From Halorussus lipolyticus (GTDB lineage Archaea; Halobacteriota; Halobacteria; Halobacteriales; Haladaptataceae): DNA of 64,000 nucleotides. Under the pieces are notes generated by a model that saw nothing but the letters and a program-made list of their open reading frames with translations, was not told the DNA's origin and searched no databases. The translations under genes were made by a program, and so were the position numbers. Shown here in pieces: positions 46,128 through 55,189 of this stretch. The stretch lies in NCBI RefSeq assembly GCF_029338375.1, contig NZ_CP119804.1:3182955-3246954 (forward strand). The letters are read 5' to 3'. The first letter of the stretch is position 1. Each line of letters starts with the position of its first letter.

Positions 46128-46661
46128 CTACCTGACGCTCGGATACCGACGAACGCCGAGGTATGCCTGCTGTGGTTCGTACTCGCCGGTCCGGAGGAGG
46201 CGAAGCGCACACCCCGTCGCGTAGTGGTTGCCGTCTGCGACCGAGGGCGTCCCGGTCCCGCGCCGGAAGCAGACGATGCGCTCGGCCTCGGGCGTCCGGT
46301 CGGCGAGTCGGCGAATGTGGTCCACGTCGATGTCCTCGAACTGCCCCCGGAGGCCCGACTCCCGGATTCGGCGGGCCGCGCCGAGGATGGTCCCGTCGGG
46401 CGAGAGCTTTCGCCACGACTCGTCGCGGGGTCCCTCGATGACCCGGAGTCGCCGAAAGGTCTCCTCGTCGAACTCGGTCCGGTACCACGTCACCGGGTAG
46501 CGCCAGACGAACGCGGCCTGAAACGGTTGGTGGGCGAACAGCAGGCCGACGAGTTCCCAGTCGGGCGTCTCGTCGTCCAGTTGGTGGTCGAGGTCACCCT
46601 TTCGGCACTCGCGTTCGAGCCAACTCCGGACGACTTCGGTCTGTGGGACGCGCTCTCTCAC
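46128..46661 (-). CDS. Conserved hypothetical protein with ParB-like 'DGNH' motif
   Basis: The 177-residue protein (MRERVPQTEVVRSWLERECR) has an N-terminal helical part, a central segment with RLRVIEGPRDESWRKLSPDG, and a C-terminal RIVCFRRGTGTPSVADGNHY followed by ATGCALRLLRTGEY. The (V/A)xDGNH pattern after a strand resembles the DGxHR box of ParB/Srx-fold proteins, in which it binds nucleotide or phosphate. I cannot tell whether this is real homology. No neighbour forms an obvious operon with it; it is divergent from the PhzF gene. The function is unknown. Confidence 0.65.
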   Translation of the reverse strand: MRERVPQTEVVRSWLERECRKGDLDHQLDDETPDWELVGLLFAHQPFQAAFVWRYPVTWYRTEFDEETFRRLRVIEGPRDESWRKLSPDGTILGAARRIRESGLRGQFEDIDVDHIRRLADRTPEAERIVCFRRGTGTPSVADGNHYATGCALRLLRTGEYEPQQAYLGVRRYPSVR

Positions 46662-46751
46662 GGCGACGGTGATACGCGAGAGGGGAGCAAAAAGCCCCGG
46701 ACCGACGGCCGACCAACCAGTTCTAAACGTCTCGCGTTCGTCGGGGCGACC

Positions 46752-47660
46752 ATGGAGACGTTACGCGCCCTTCAGGTAGACGCCTTCGCAGACGAACCGT
46801 TCGCCGGGAACGCGGCGGGAGTGGTCCCGGAGGCCGACGAGTTGACCGACGACCAGATGCAGGCCATCGCCAACGAACTGGCGGTCAGCGAGACGGCTTT
46901 CTTCCGCGAGAGCGACGAGGCCGACCGCAGAGTCCGGTACTTCACGCCGACGACCGAGGTGGACCTCTGCGGCCACGCGACGATTGCGTCCCACGCCCAC
47001 CTGCTCGAAGACGGTGCTATCGACCCCGGCACTCACAGTCTCGAAACCAACGTCGGACTCCTCGAAATCGAGGTCACCGAGGACGGCACGATTTGGATGA
47101 CCCAAGACGACCCCGAGATTCGGCGGGTGGACCTCGACTACGAGCGGGTCGCCGACGCGCTCGGCATCGACCACGCCGCGATGGAGGACGTGGGCGCTGA
47201 CCTCCCGCTGGCGGTGTCCTCGACCGGTCTGCCCTTCCTCGTGGTCCCCGTCAACTTCCTCGAACACCTCTCGGCGATGGACCCCGATTTCGGAAAAATC
47301 GAGGCCATCACCGAGGAGGTGGACGCCACCGGCATCTACGCCTTCAGTTTCGACGCGCTCGGCGTCGATTCGACGCTCCACGGGCGGATGTTCGCGCCCG
47401 GCGCAGGAGTCCCCGAGGACCCCGTGACCGGCACCGCCAGCGGCGCGACGGGGGCCTACCTCCGGGAGTTCCGGGCGTTCGACGACGAAGGCGTTCCGGA
47501 CGAGATGGTCTTCGAGCAGGGCCACTTCGTGGACCGACCGGGCCACGTCCGGGTCCGAATCGGCGAGGAGGTCCGCGTCGGCGGACGGGCCGCCACCGCC
47601 CTCGACGGCGAACTGCGCGTCCCGGAGACCGACGACGGCGACGACATCATCGAGGCCTGA
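46752..47660 (+). CDS. PhzF family isomerase/epimerase-like protein
   Basis: The 302-residue protein has the two-lobed diaminopimelate-epimerase fold of the PhzF family. N-terminal ALQVDAFADEPFAGNAAGVV, then ANELAVSETAFF with the candidate catalytic Glu47, RYFTPTTEVDLCGHATIASH, and the second-lobe repeat EDPVTGTASGATGAYLREFR. Family members include the phenazine enzyme PhzF, but most, including archaeal ones, have unknown substrates; phenazine synthesis is not implied. The start ATG 46752 lies close to the divergent hypothetical gene. It is monocistronic. Confidence 0.88.
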   Translation: METLRALQVDAFADEPFAGNAAGVVPEADELTDDQMQAIANELAVSETAFFRESDEADRRVRYFTPTTEVDLCGHATIASHAHLLEDGAIDPGTHSLETNVGLLEIEVTEDGTIWMTQDDPEIRRVDLDYERVADALGIDHAAMEDVGADLPLAVSSTGLPFLVVPVNFLEHLSAMDPDFGKIEAITEEVDATGIYAFSFDALGVDSTLHGRMFAPGAGVPEDPVTGTASGATGAYLREFRAFDDEGVPDEMVFEQGHFVDRPGHVRVRIGEEVRVGGRAATALDGELRVPETDDGDDIIEA

Positions 47661-47759
47661 GTCTTCGGAGTCGTTTATACGCAATTCTTGACGTTGCTTA
47701 AGGAAACAAAATTGGTTCTTTCAGGATTGCTCCTCTATCTCTGCAGTCGGCGCGCGTTG

Positions 47760-47779
47760 GTGCGGCCGTCCGGCCGCAC
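47760..47779. repeat. Perfect 9-bp-stem hairpin
   Basis: GTGCGGCCG-TC-CGGCCGCAC is a perfect inverted repeat with a two-base spacer, placed between the ends of two convergent genes. It may end transcription or be part of the adjoining dispersed element. Confidence 0.5.
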
Positions 47780-47835
47780 CTCGCGTGCGAGGGACGAGGG
47801 AGCATAGCGACCGAGGAGGTTGGGGAGGTGTGAGG
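47780..47835 (+). repeat. Dispersed GC-rich intergenic element, copy 1
   Basis: The segment contains GCGTGCGAGGGACGA, then GGAGC, AGCG, GAGGAG and GGTTGGGGAGG in that order. The same ordered blocks appear on the minus strand at 54947-55012. I recall similar sequence in many haloarchaeal intergenic regions; its role is unknown. Confidence 0.55.
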
Positions 47836-48004
47836 TCCGCGGTAGCGGTGGCGGCCGGGCGGTGGGGCAGACGGCGTTGTTCACGCCTGACGCTAGTTTT
47901 CCGATTCTCTCGTTTTACCGAACACACCGCCCAATCCCGCTGTCCGGGTGGTGTACGGTTTGCGGTCGCGCTCTCCCGACCGCGTTTCGGAACCCGCCCG
48001 AAAT

Positions 48005-48436
48005 CTACGACTGCTCGCCGAATTGGAACTCGTCGGCGGTGTCCTCGCGCTTGAGTTCCGAGACCTGCCGGCGGGTCTCGGAAACGTCCCGCTCGACGTC
48101 CGCGAGGCGGTCGTCCAGCACCGAGAGAATCTCGCTTTTGACCTTCTCGCTGTCGAAGCGTTCGCGCATTTGCTCCTCGACCGCCGCCGTAAACACTCGC
48201 ACGAAGGCGGTGACGGTGCCGACGACCCAGACCACGACGCCCAGCGCCGCCAGCACGAGGCCCGGCGCGGCGGTCGTCAGCGCGCCCGAAAGGGCCGCGC
48301 CGCTCTGTAGTTGACTGTACGCGTCCGCGATGCCAAGCACGACGCCGCCACCGACCAACGTGCCGCCGAGGAGCGTGGCGATTCCGGCGAGGACCACGTA
48401 GTACACTGCCCACCGAAGCGAACGACTCGCGTCCAT
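48005..48436 (-). CDS. Membrane protein with cytosolic coiled coil, unknown function
   Basis: The 143-residue protein starts at ATG 48434-48436 (MDASRSLRWAVYYVVLAGIA). It has two hydrophobic segments (about 9-35 and 52-80), followed by a charged C-terminal helix (EEQMRERFDSEKVKSEILSV, then DDRLADVERDVSETRRQVSE) likely to form a coiled coil, and ends EFQFGEQS. I know no family. It may be a membrane scaffold. An extension upstream of the start is not protein-like. It is divergent from ppsA. Confidence 0.65.
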   Translation of the reverse strand: MDASRSLRWAVYYVVLAGIATLLGGTLVGGGVVLGIADAYSQLQSGAALSGALTTAAPGLVLAALGVVVWVVGTVTAFVRVFTAAVEEQMRERFDSEKVKSEILSVLDDRLADVERDVSETRRQVSELKREDTADEFQFGEQS

Positions 48437-48684
48437 GGGTGACTGCCACGAACGCCGGGATATAAACTCACCCGTTTTCGTGTCGGTTCGAGTGCAAAAC
48501 CGGTCGGGAGTCGGTCTGCGCGTTCGCTCGATAGCCATAGTCGTCAGAACACCCCGAGGACGACCGCCGTGTCTGCGGGCCACCACCGGGTGCCTGAAAA
48601 GTAAATTCGGTTTCGAGTTATTATTCATTTCACGGGCCGGTCGGAACATTCTTTATTCGCCTTCTTGTTCTCTCACATGCACCA

Positions 48685-51015
48685 ATGGCTGTACTCTGGC
48701 TGGACGAAATCACCGCGGACGACCTCGAACTGGTCGGCGGGAAAGGCGCGTCGCTGGGGGAACTCACGGGCGCTGGCCTGCCGGTTCCGTCGGGGTTCGT
48801 GGTTTCGGCCGGCACCTACCGCTCGTTCATCGAGGAGACCGGCATCGCCGAGGAACTATTCGAGGCCGTGGACGTTGACACCGAGGACTCCGCGGCGCTC
48901 GCCGAGGCGCAATCGCGGGCCAAGGAACTCGTGCTGGAAACCGAGATGCCCGACGACATCCGACAGGAGATTTACGACTCCTACGACGACTTGGGCGACG
49001 GCGAGGCGTTCGTCGCGGTTCGCTCGTCTGCGACCGCCGAGGACCTTCCGGACGCCTCCTTCGCCGGGCAACAGGAGACCTTCCTCAACGTCACCCGCGA
49101 GGACCTCGTGGACCGCGTGAAGCGATGCTGGGCCTCGCTGTTCACCCAGCGCGCTATCTACTACCGACAGGAGAAGGGCTTCGCCCACGACAAAGTGGAC
49201 ATCGCTGTCGTCGTCCAGCGCATGGTGGACGCCGAGAAGTCCGGCGTGATGTTCACCAGTCACCCCTCGACCGGCGACCCGCGAATCATCATCGAGGCCG
49301 CGTGGGGCCTCGGCGAGGCGGTCGTCTCGGGGTCGGTCTCGCCCGACAACTACGTCGTGGACCGCGAGACCGGCGCGGTGGACGAAGTGACCATCGCCGA
49401 CAAGAAGACGATGATGGAGAAGGACGACGAGACCGGCGAGACGGTCGAACGCGAGGTCTCCGACGACCTGCGCGAGGCCCAAGTGCTGGACGAGCGCGAC
49501 ATCGAGCGCCTCGTTGAACTCGGCGAGCGCGTCGAAGACCACTACGAGACGCCCCAAGACGTCGAGTGGGCAATCGTTGACGGCGAGGTCTTCATGCTCC
49601 AGTCGAGACCCATCACGACCATCGACGACGGCGACGCCGAAATCGAGACCGACGCGAGCGGAACCAGTTCCGAGGGCATCGCCGACGGGAGCGGCGGCGT
49701 CGAGGCCGCCAGCGGCACAAGCGACGCCGGGGCGAGCGGCAACGGCGACGTGCTGGTCTCCGGTCTGGGCGCGAGTCCGGGCATCGCCTCGGGCGCGGTC
49801 CGAATCGTGGGTCAACTCGACCAACTCGACAAGGTGAGCGAGGGCGACATCATCGTCACCGAGATGACCACGCCCGACATGGTGCCCGCGATGAAGCGCG
49901 CCGCGGGCATCGTCACCGACGAGGGCGGGATGACCAGCCACGCCGCCATCGTCTCCCGTGAACTCGGCGTCCCCGCCGTCGTCGGGTGTACCGACGCCAC
50001 GCCGACCCTGACCGACGACCAGCGAATCACCATCGACGGCGACAAGGGCACCATCACCGAGGGACGCAAGGAGACCAGCGCCGAGCGCGAACCCATCGAG
50101 GAGGCCCGGCCGAAGACCCCGGTCAAGCCCATGACCGCGACCGAGGTCAAGGTCAACGTCTCCATCCCCGAGGCCGCCGAGCGCGCCGCCGCGACCGGCG
50201 CAGACGGCGTGGGTCTCCTCCGGATGGAACACATGATTCTCTCGACCAACAAGACGCCCGCCAAGTACCTCGCCGACCACGGCGTCGATGCCTACGTCGG
50301 CGAAATCGTGGAGGGAATCCGCGGGGTCGCCGACGAGTTCTACCCCCGGCCGGTTCGGGTCCGAACCCTCGACGCGCCCACCGACGAGTTCCGCCAACTG
50401 CAGGGCGGCGACGACGAACCCGACGAACACAACCCGATGCTGGGCTACCGGGGCATCCGCCGGAGTCTGGACCGCCCGGACGTGTTCAAGCACGAACTCG
50501 AAGCGTTCGCCCGCCTCTACGAGATGGGCTACGACAACGTGGAAATCATGTTCCCGCTGGTCAACGACGCCGAGGACGTGCTGAAGGCGCGCAACCTGAT
50601 GGAGGAGTCGGGCATCGACCCCGAGAAGCGAACGTGGGGCGTGATGATAGAGACGCCCGCCTCGGCGCTGGGCGTCGAGCAGATGGCCGAGCAGGGCATC
50701 GACTTCGCCTCGTTCGGCACCAACGACCTGACTCAGTACACCCTCGCGGTGGACCGGAACAACGGGAACGTCGCCGACCGGTTCGACGAACTCCACCCCT
50801 CGGTCCTGCAACTCATCAGCCAGACCATCGAGACCTGCCGGGAACACGACGTTGACACCTCTATCTGCGGACAGGCCGGGTCCAAACCCCAGATGGTACA
50901 GCATCTGGTCAACGAGGGCATCTCCTCGATTTCGGCCAACATCGACGCGGTTCGTGACGTGCAACACGAGGTCAAGCGCGTCGAGCAGAAACTCGTCCTC
51001 GATTCGGTGCGCTGA
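48685..51015 (+). CDS. ppsA: Phosphoenolpyruvate synthase
   Basis: The 776-residue enzyme makes PEP, AMP and phosphate from pyruvate, ATP and water, the entry to gluconeogenesis. The N-terminal ATP-grasp domain has VGGKGASLGELTGAGLPVPS and SSATAEDLPDASFAGQQETF. The swivelling phosphohistidine domain carries the catalytic His419 in EGGMTSHAAIVSRELGVPA. The C-terminal PEP/pyruvate barrel has NPMLGYRGIRRSLDRP, MFPLVNDAEDVLKARNLM, FGTNDLTQYTLAVDRNNGN and the active-site CGQAGSKP. A Ser/Gly/Asp-rich linker (about 315-350) precedes the swivelling domain. An ATTCTTTATTC box lies about 30 bases upstream. It is alone in its operon. Confidence 0.96.
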   Translation: MAVLWLDEITADDLELVGGKGASLGELTGAGLPVPSGFVVSAGTYRSFIEETGIAEELFEAVDVDTEDSAALAEAQSRAKELVLETEMPDDIRQEIYDSYDDLGDGEAFVAVRSSATAEDLPDASFAGQQETFLNVTREDLVDRVKRCWASLFTQRAIYYRQEKGFAHDKVDIAVVVQRMVDAEKSGVMFTSHPSTGDPRIIIEAAWGLGEAVVSGSVSPDNYVVDRETGAVDEVTIADKKTMMEKDDETGETVEREVSDDLREAQVLDERDIERLVELGERVEDHYETPQDVEWAIVDGEVFMLQSRPITTIDDGDAEIETDASGTSSEGIADGSGGVEAASGTSDAGASGNGDVLVSGLGASPGIASGAVRIVGQLDQLDKVSEGDIIVTEMTTPDMVPAMKRAAGIVTDEGGMTSHAAIVSRELGVPAVVGCTDATPTLTDDQRITIDGDKGTITEGRKETSAEREPIEEARPKTPVKPMTATEVKVNVSIPEAAERAAATGADGVGLLRMEHMILSTNKTPAKYLADHGVDAYVGEIVEGIRGVADEFYPRPVRVRTLDAPTDEFRQLQGGDDEPDEHNPMLGYRGIRRSLDRPDVFKHELEAFARLYEMGYDNVEIMFPLVNDAEDVLKARNLMEESGIDPEKRTWGVMIETPASALGVEQMAEQGIDFASFGTNDLTQYTLAVDRNNGNVADRFDELHPSVLQLISQTIETCREHDVDTSICGQAGSKPQMVQHLVNEGISSISANIDAVRDVQHEVKRVEQKLVLDSVR

Positions 51016-51154
51016 GGCCGGTTCCGACGAGGGATTCTTTTTCAGTTTTCGAGCGAGTAAGCGCCGGTTAGGTCGAATAAGCAGGTGCTAATCGCCAAAA
51101 CGTCACCCCACGATACACGCTGTTTATGAGCGACGCGGGCGGAACGGGGAATAA

Positions 51155-52153
51155 ATGGAGTCGGCCAGAGCCGCGCTCGTCGTCGCCGGACTGCTCGTCC
51201 TGTCGGGGTGTACCGGAAGCGCCTTCGGGCCGTCGGAGACGACCACGCCGACCGCCGAGACGCAGACGACCGCATCGCCGACTGCCGGGAACGGCACGGC
51301 GACGGCGACTGCATCGTCAGCCAGCACGTCGCAGGCTTCGGTGACGACGTTAGGGGCGAACACCACCACCGCCACCACCGCCACCACCGACTCGCTCCCG
51401 CCCGGCCTGAATCAGTCCGGCGTCGCGGACGCCGACGAGCTAGTCTCAGCCCACCAGCGCGCGCTCAACAACACCAGCTTCGGGTTCTGGTTCCGGGCGA
51501 ACGTCTCGGTCGGACCGGCGAGTCAGTGGACTTACCAGCGCGGCGCGGTCGAAGCGGGCCTGTCGCCGCTGGTGGTCCGCTCGGAGAGTCTGCGCCAGTT
51601 CGACGGCGGGGCGACCCGCGTCTCGACCGACCTCTGGGCCAACGAGACCACGGTGGTCGTCCAGTACAGTCGGACGAACCGGACCGAACTCCGGCGGTAC
51701 AACCGGACCGGCGAGAACCTCGCCGACGAAACGTGGGCGCACCTCCCGCGGGCAGACCTCGACTCGCAGGTGACCCAAGCGTGGCTCCTCGAACTCGCGC
51801 TGACCGCGGCCGACTACGACCTCGAACAAATCGAGGAGCGAGACGGTCGTCGGGTCGTCGTCCTCCGGTCGAGCGAGGCCGTCGCTGGCGCTAACTTCAC
51901 AGACCTGAACGCCACCGTCGTGGTGGACGCCGAGGGCCGGGTCCACTCGCTCTCGCTGACCGCGGCCTACGACGAGGCCGACGAGAACCGGATTCACTAC
52001 GAGTTCCAACTGACCGAGGTCGGGGCCTCCTCGGTCTCCCAGCCGCGGTGGGTGGACGCGGCGATTCCGCCGAGCGAGAGCGCGAACGCGACGACGGTCG
52101 GGGCCGAGGCGACGACCACCGAAGACGCCAACGCCACGACGACAACTGACTGA
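51155..52153 (+). CDS. Haloarchaeal lipoprotein, unknown function
   Basis: The 332-residue secreted protein has a lipobox (LLVLSGC, Cys19) that would be lipidated after export. A Thr/Ser/Ala-rich linker (about 20-90) is likely to be O-glycosylated, and the folded domain (about 95-300) is rich in N-x-S/T sequons. The domain has two repeated beta-rich parts, reminiscent of LolA/LppX-like lipid-carrier folds seen in other haloarchaeal lipoproteins, but I cannot confirm this. The tail is again Thr-rich. It starts at ATG 51155 and lies between ppsA and the 3-dehydroquinate synthase II gene, with no sign of operon membership. Confidence 0.75.
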   Translation: MESARAALVVAGLLVLSGCTGSAFGPSETTTPTAETQTTASPTAGNGTATATASSASTSQASVTTLGANTTTATTATTDSLPPGLNQSGVADADELVSAHQRALNNTSFGFWFRANVSVGPASQWTYQRGAVEAGLSPLVVRSESLRQFDGGATRVSTDLWANETTVVVQYSRTNRTELRRYNRTGENLADETWAHLPRADLDSQVTQAWLLELALTAADYDLEQIEERDGRRVVVLRSSEAVAGANFTDLNATVVVDAEGRVHSLSLTAAYDEADENRIHYEFQLTEVGASSVSQPRWVDAAIPPSESANATTVGAEATTTEDANATTTTD

Positions 52154-52341
52154 ATCGAGTCTCCGCTGGGGGAGTCGCGCCAGTCGTGCTGTTCGTGGGT
52201 CCGCTCTCCCAGCATCGTATATCGTTCGTAAAGTATCGAAAATAGTAGTTATAGAAACGTATAGTTATCTTCGGTCTGTCTCCACCTGCTCCTATCGCCG
52301 CATCCGCCACGTTCAAGCCCTCCGGACGCAAGCGTGCGAAC

Positions 52342-53508
52342 ATGACACGCTCTGTCTGGCTCAAAGCCGACGACGCGGTCGGCGACTGGGACGCCCGCCG
52401 GAAGCGAATCACGGCGGGACTCGAAGCAGGGGTCGATTGGGTGCTGGTGGACGCCGAGGACGTGGGCCGAGTCCGGGAACTCGGCGACGTGAACGTCGCG
52501 GCGTTCACCGATGGCGACACCCGAGTAATCGACGAGGCTGAACCGCGGGCCGAACCCGACGCCTACGTCGTGGGCAAGGACGGAGAGGGCGACGGAACCG
52601 TGGACTTACCCGCGGACTTCTCCGGGTCGGCGGACCTCTCGACGCTCCGGCGCGACGACGACCGGGCCGACGGGGCCTACGTCCGCATCTTCAACGAGGG
52701 CTACGAGGAGTTCGCCGGGGCGGCGGCCCAAGAGGCCGACTACACTATCGTCGTCGGCGAGGACTGGACCATCATCCCGCTGGAAAATCTCATCGCCCGA
52801 ATCGGCGACGAGACCGAACTCATCGCGGGCGTCACGACCGCCGAGGAGGCCGAAACCGCCTTCGAGACGCTGGAAATCGGGAGCGACGCGGTTCTGCTGG
52901 ACACCGACGACCCAGACGAGATTCGCAAGACCGTCGAGGTCCGCGACGCCGCCGAGCGCGAGACCCTCGACCTCGACTGGGCCGAGGTCACGGCCATCGA
53001 GCGAACCGGGAGCGCCGACCGAGTGTGTGTCGATACGGGCAGTCTGATGGACCACGACGAAGGCATGCTGGTCGGGTCGATGTCCCGCGGTCTGTTCTTC
53101 GTCCACGCCGAGACGGCCGAATCGCCCTACGTGGCCTCGCGGCCCTTCCGGGTCAACGCCGGGGCGGTCCACGCCTACGTCCGGACCCCCGACGGCGGCA
53201 CCAAGTACCTCTCGGAACTCAAGTCGGGCGACGAGGTGCAGGTCGTGGACACCGAGGGCCACACCCGCGAGGCCACCGTCGGCCGGGTCAAAATCGAGAA
53301 GCGTCCGATGTTCCGGGTCGAAGTCGAGTTCGGCGACGGCGATAGAGTCGAGACGCTCCTCCAGAACGCCGAGACCATCAAAGTCGCCACCAGCGAGGGA
53401 CGGAAAGCGGTGACGGACCTCGAAGCGGGCGACGAACTCAAGGTCTACCGCGAGGGCGGCGCTCGTCACTTCGGCGAGGCAGTCGAAGAGAGCATCATCG
53501 AAAAGTAA
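52342..53508 (+). CDS. 3-dehydroquinate synthase II
   Basis: The 388-residue archaeal enzyme (AroB') converts 2-amino-3,7-dideoxy-D-threo-hept-6-ulosonate to 3-dehydroquinate by NAD-dependent oxidative deamination and cyclisation, replacing bacterial AroB. Landmarks are SVWLKADDAVGDWDARRKRI at the N-terminus, IIPLENLIARIGDETELIAG, the GMLVGSMSRGLFFVHAETAE block, and VNAGAVHAYVRTPDGGTKYL. The start ATG 52342 lies downstream of an AT-rich promoter region (about 52215-52265). The next shikimate step, type I 3-dehydroquinate dehydratase, is encoded 566 bases away on the opposite strand. Confidence 0.95.
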   Translation: MTRSVWLKADDAVGDWDARRKRITAGLEAGVDWVLVDAEDVGRVRELGDVNVAAFTDGDTRVIDEAEPRAEPDAYVVGKDGEGDGTVDLPADFSGSADLSTLRRDDDRADGAYVRIFNEGYEEFAGAAAQEADYTIVVGEDWTIIPLENLIARIGDETELIAGVTTAEEAETAFETLEIGSDAVLLDTDDPDEIRKTVEVRDAAERETLDLDWAEVTAIERTGSADRVCVDTGSLMDHDEGMLVGSMSRGLFFVHAETAESPYVASRPFRVNAGAVHAYVRTPDGGTKYLSELKSGDEVQVVDTEGHTREATVGRVKIEKRPMFRVEVEFGDGDRVETLLQNAETIKVATSEGRKAVTDLEAGDELKVYREGGARHFGEAVEESIIEK

Positions 53509-53532
53509 CCGACCGAACGTCGGCGACCCGGT

Positions 53533-54000
53533 TTACCGCGAAATCGCGTTGCCTTCCGTGGGGTTGTTCCCCTCGGAGGAGCCGTTGGGACCCTCGCGCT
53601 CGGGGAGGGGCGTCGTACACCACTGGCAGAAGTCGAGGTCCTCGTCCACCGGTCTCCCGCAGGCCGGGCACTGCTCGGCCTCGTCCTCCTCGGCGGGAGC
53701 GCGCTGGAGCGCCAGCCAGTAGGCGTCGATGGCGCTGAACAGTCGAACCACCCAGATGGGGAGCAGAGCCTCCAGCGGGAGGTCCTGCGTCGCCGCCATC
53801 GCCGCGTCGAACGCGCCGGACATGCTCGTGGCACTCCCGGTTTCGGGGAGCGGGACGAACAGCAGGACGGCGCTGACCGCGAACGCGAACCACATCGCCG
53901 AGCGAAGCCACTCCTTGATGTAGACGTGCCCGAGACCGGGCAGGAAGAAGGACAACACAGCGCCCAACCACGGACGCTTCTCGCTTTTCGTATGAGTCAC
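53533..54000 (-). CDS. Membrane protein with zinc ribbon
   Basis: The 155-residue protein starts at GTG 53998-54000 (THTKSEKRPWLGAVLSFFLP after the initiator). It has a helix pair like the TM2 family (GAVLSFFLPGLGHVYIKEWL) and two to three further hydrophobic segments. A zinc ribbon CPACGRPVDEDLDFCQWCTT follows, with a polar low-complexity tail. No function is known. The in-frame ATG upstream at 54063 crosses a promoter-like AT-rich stretch, so GTG is preferred. It sits between the convergent aroB' gene and the aroD gene. Confidence 0.7.
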   Translation of the reverse strand: MTHTKSEKRPWLGAVLSFFLPGLGHVYIKEWLRSAMWFAFAVSAVLLFVPLPETGSATSMSGAFDAAMAATQDLPLEALLPIWVVRLFSAIDAYWLALQRAPAEEDEAEQCPACGRPVDEDLDFCQWCTTPLPEREGPNGSSEGNNPTEGNAISR

Positions 54001-54073
54001 TAGTCGGGGGTAGCCGAGCGACGTTAATAAATGCTGTCCCCGAACGCCGGCGCTGGACCTCAATATAGACGTT

Positions 54074-54745
54074 TTATTTTAAATCATCGACTAACTCGGC
54101 CAGCGTGGCGAGGTCGTACTGCCCCGGCGCGGTGGCCTCCTCGGGGCGGACTGGAGCGTAGCCGATTTTCGACCCGTAGAGCGGCGCGACCGCCCGCGAG
54201 TGGCGGCCCGCCTCGCCCATCGCCATCGTCGCCACCCGCGCCCCGGCCTCGGAGAACTCGTGGGTGACCGAAAGCAGGTCCAGTACGTCGCTCCGGTTCC
54301 GGGCGGTCACGGCGAGTTTGCCCACGTCGGCGCGGTCGGTCGCGGTTTCGAGGAGGTCCCGAAGTTCGGACTTCGGCGGCGTGCGCTCGAAGTCGTGGAC
54401 CGAGGCCACGACCGTAGTGTCGGTCCGGCGCGCTCGCTCGGCGACGCGCTCGCCGTCGCCCTCGGTCAGCGACTGAAGTTCTATATCGACTGCGCCGACG
54501 CAGGCCAACTCGGCGGCCTCGGCAAGGTCGGCGAGACGAGCGTCGTCGTCCTCGGCCTCGCCGCCCTCCCACGCCGCGCGGTTGGTGGCGAGGACGGGCA
54601 GGTCGCCGTCGTAGTCGTCGAGCGCGGCGAGCGGGTCGTCCGCGAGGTCCATCCGGAACTCCACGGCGTCGGCGTGGTCGCGGGCCTCGGGTTCGGCGTC
54701 GAGGTCGGTGAGGCTGGCCGCGAGGACGAGCTCCTCGAAATTCAT
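54074..54745 (-). CDS. aroD: 3-dehydroquinate dehydratase, type I
   Basis: The 223-residue TIM-barrel enzyme removes water from 3-dehydroquinate through a Schiff base with a lysine. The candidate active-site residues are His117 in VHDFERTP and Lys143 in [10 protein letters not shown]. The N-terminal strand has EFRMDLADD (Glu29, Arg31). The C-terminal [20 protein letters not shown], then [16 protein letters not shown], closes the site. The start ATG is 54743-54745 ([20 protein letters not shown]). It belongs with the nearby 3-dehydroquinate synthase II to the shikimate pathway but is on the opposite strand, with an unrelated membrane gene between them. Confidence 0.93.
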   Translation of the reverse strand: MNFEELVLAASLTDLDAEPEARDHADAVEFRMDLADDPLAALDDYDGDLPVLATNRAAWEGGEAEDDDARLADLAEAAELACVGAVDIELQSLTEGDGERVAERARRTDTTVVASVHDFERTPPKSELRDLLETATDRADVGKLAVTARNRSDVLDLLSVTHEFSEAGARVATMAMGEAGRHSRAVAPLYGSKIGYAPVRPEEATAPGQYDLATLAELVDDLK

Positions 54746-54946
54746 GTCCGGATGTGAGTGTGGGGCGTGGAAAAGTGTGTTCGTCGCGTCGGGTGGATTG
54801 CTCCGGTCGAGATTCGTTTCGTGACGAGGGTCGCACTGCAGAGGACTGTCGCGGTAGGGAGTCGGAGAAGCCATCTCCCGAACACCGGCGAGGTTGAGTC
54901 GGGCGTGGGCCGAGGCGTCATCGCACGGTACCGCAACCGCTCTGCT

Positions 54947-55012
54947 CCTCGTCCTCCCCAACCGCCTCACTCCTCCGCTTCGCTCCGTCGTTCGTCCCTC
55001 GCACGCAAGGCG
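54947..55012 (-). repeat. Dispersed GC-rich intergenic element, copy 2
   Basis: Read on the minus strand it gives GCGTGCGAGGGACGA, then GACGGAGCGAAGCGGAGGAG and GGCGGTTGGGGAGG, matching the block order of the element at 47780-47835. Confidence 0.55.
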
Positions 55013-55021
55013 CGGCGAGCG

Positions 55022-55063
55022 CCGCGCCACGCGCGCCGACCGCCGCGCCACGCGCGCCGACCG
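55022..55063. repeat. Two perfect 21-bp tandem repeats
   Basis: A 21-base unit beginning CCGCGCCACGCG and ending GCCGACCG occurs twice without change, directly beside the dispersed element. It has no evident gene or function. Confidence 0.75.
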
Positions 55064-55181
55064 CAACGACTAGAGACACATCTGTAATTGCTAGACAATT
55101 AAATATAATCTACAAGTTATTGTATGTGTTTTTATAACCTAACTACATATGTCTAATACTCCGTGATACGTCGGACGAACG

Positions 55182-55189
55182 TTTAAATA
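55182..55189 (+). promoter_or_regulatory. TATA box of the structured RNA candidate
   Basis: TTTAAATA is a strong haloarchaeal TATA box. No protein start lies 20-40 bases downstream; the next start is more than 250 bases away and has its own box, so this promoter seems to serve an RNA. Confidence 0.6.

Larger units (their letters stand above)
47661..48004. other. Intergenic region with GC-rich hairpin and dispersed element
   Basis: No gene is supported. From left to right it holds a short AT-rich patch (47690-47725), a perfect hairpin (47760-47779), a GC-rich element (47780-47835) related to one at 54947-55012, and low-complexity GC-rich sequence up to the minus-strand membrane-protein gene end. 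Confidence 0.6.

Noticed and set aside
46752..47660. Phenazine biosynthesis based on the PhzF-like gene
   Set aside because: PhzF-family proteins are widespread with unrelated roles and no other phz gene is present.
47721..48449. 242-codon minus-strand frame covering the dispersed element
   Set aside because: It is arginine/glycine low-complexity, spans the repeat element, and lies out of frame with the membrane protein gene.
48856..50967. 703-codon open frame antisense to ppsA
   Set aside because: The translation has no recognisable domains, while the opposite strand encodes the full PEP synthase.
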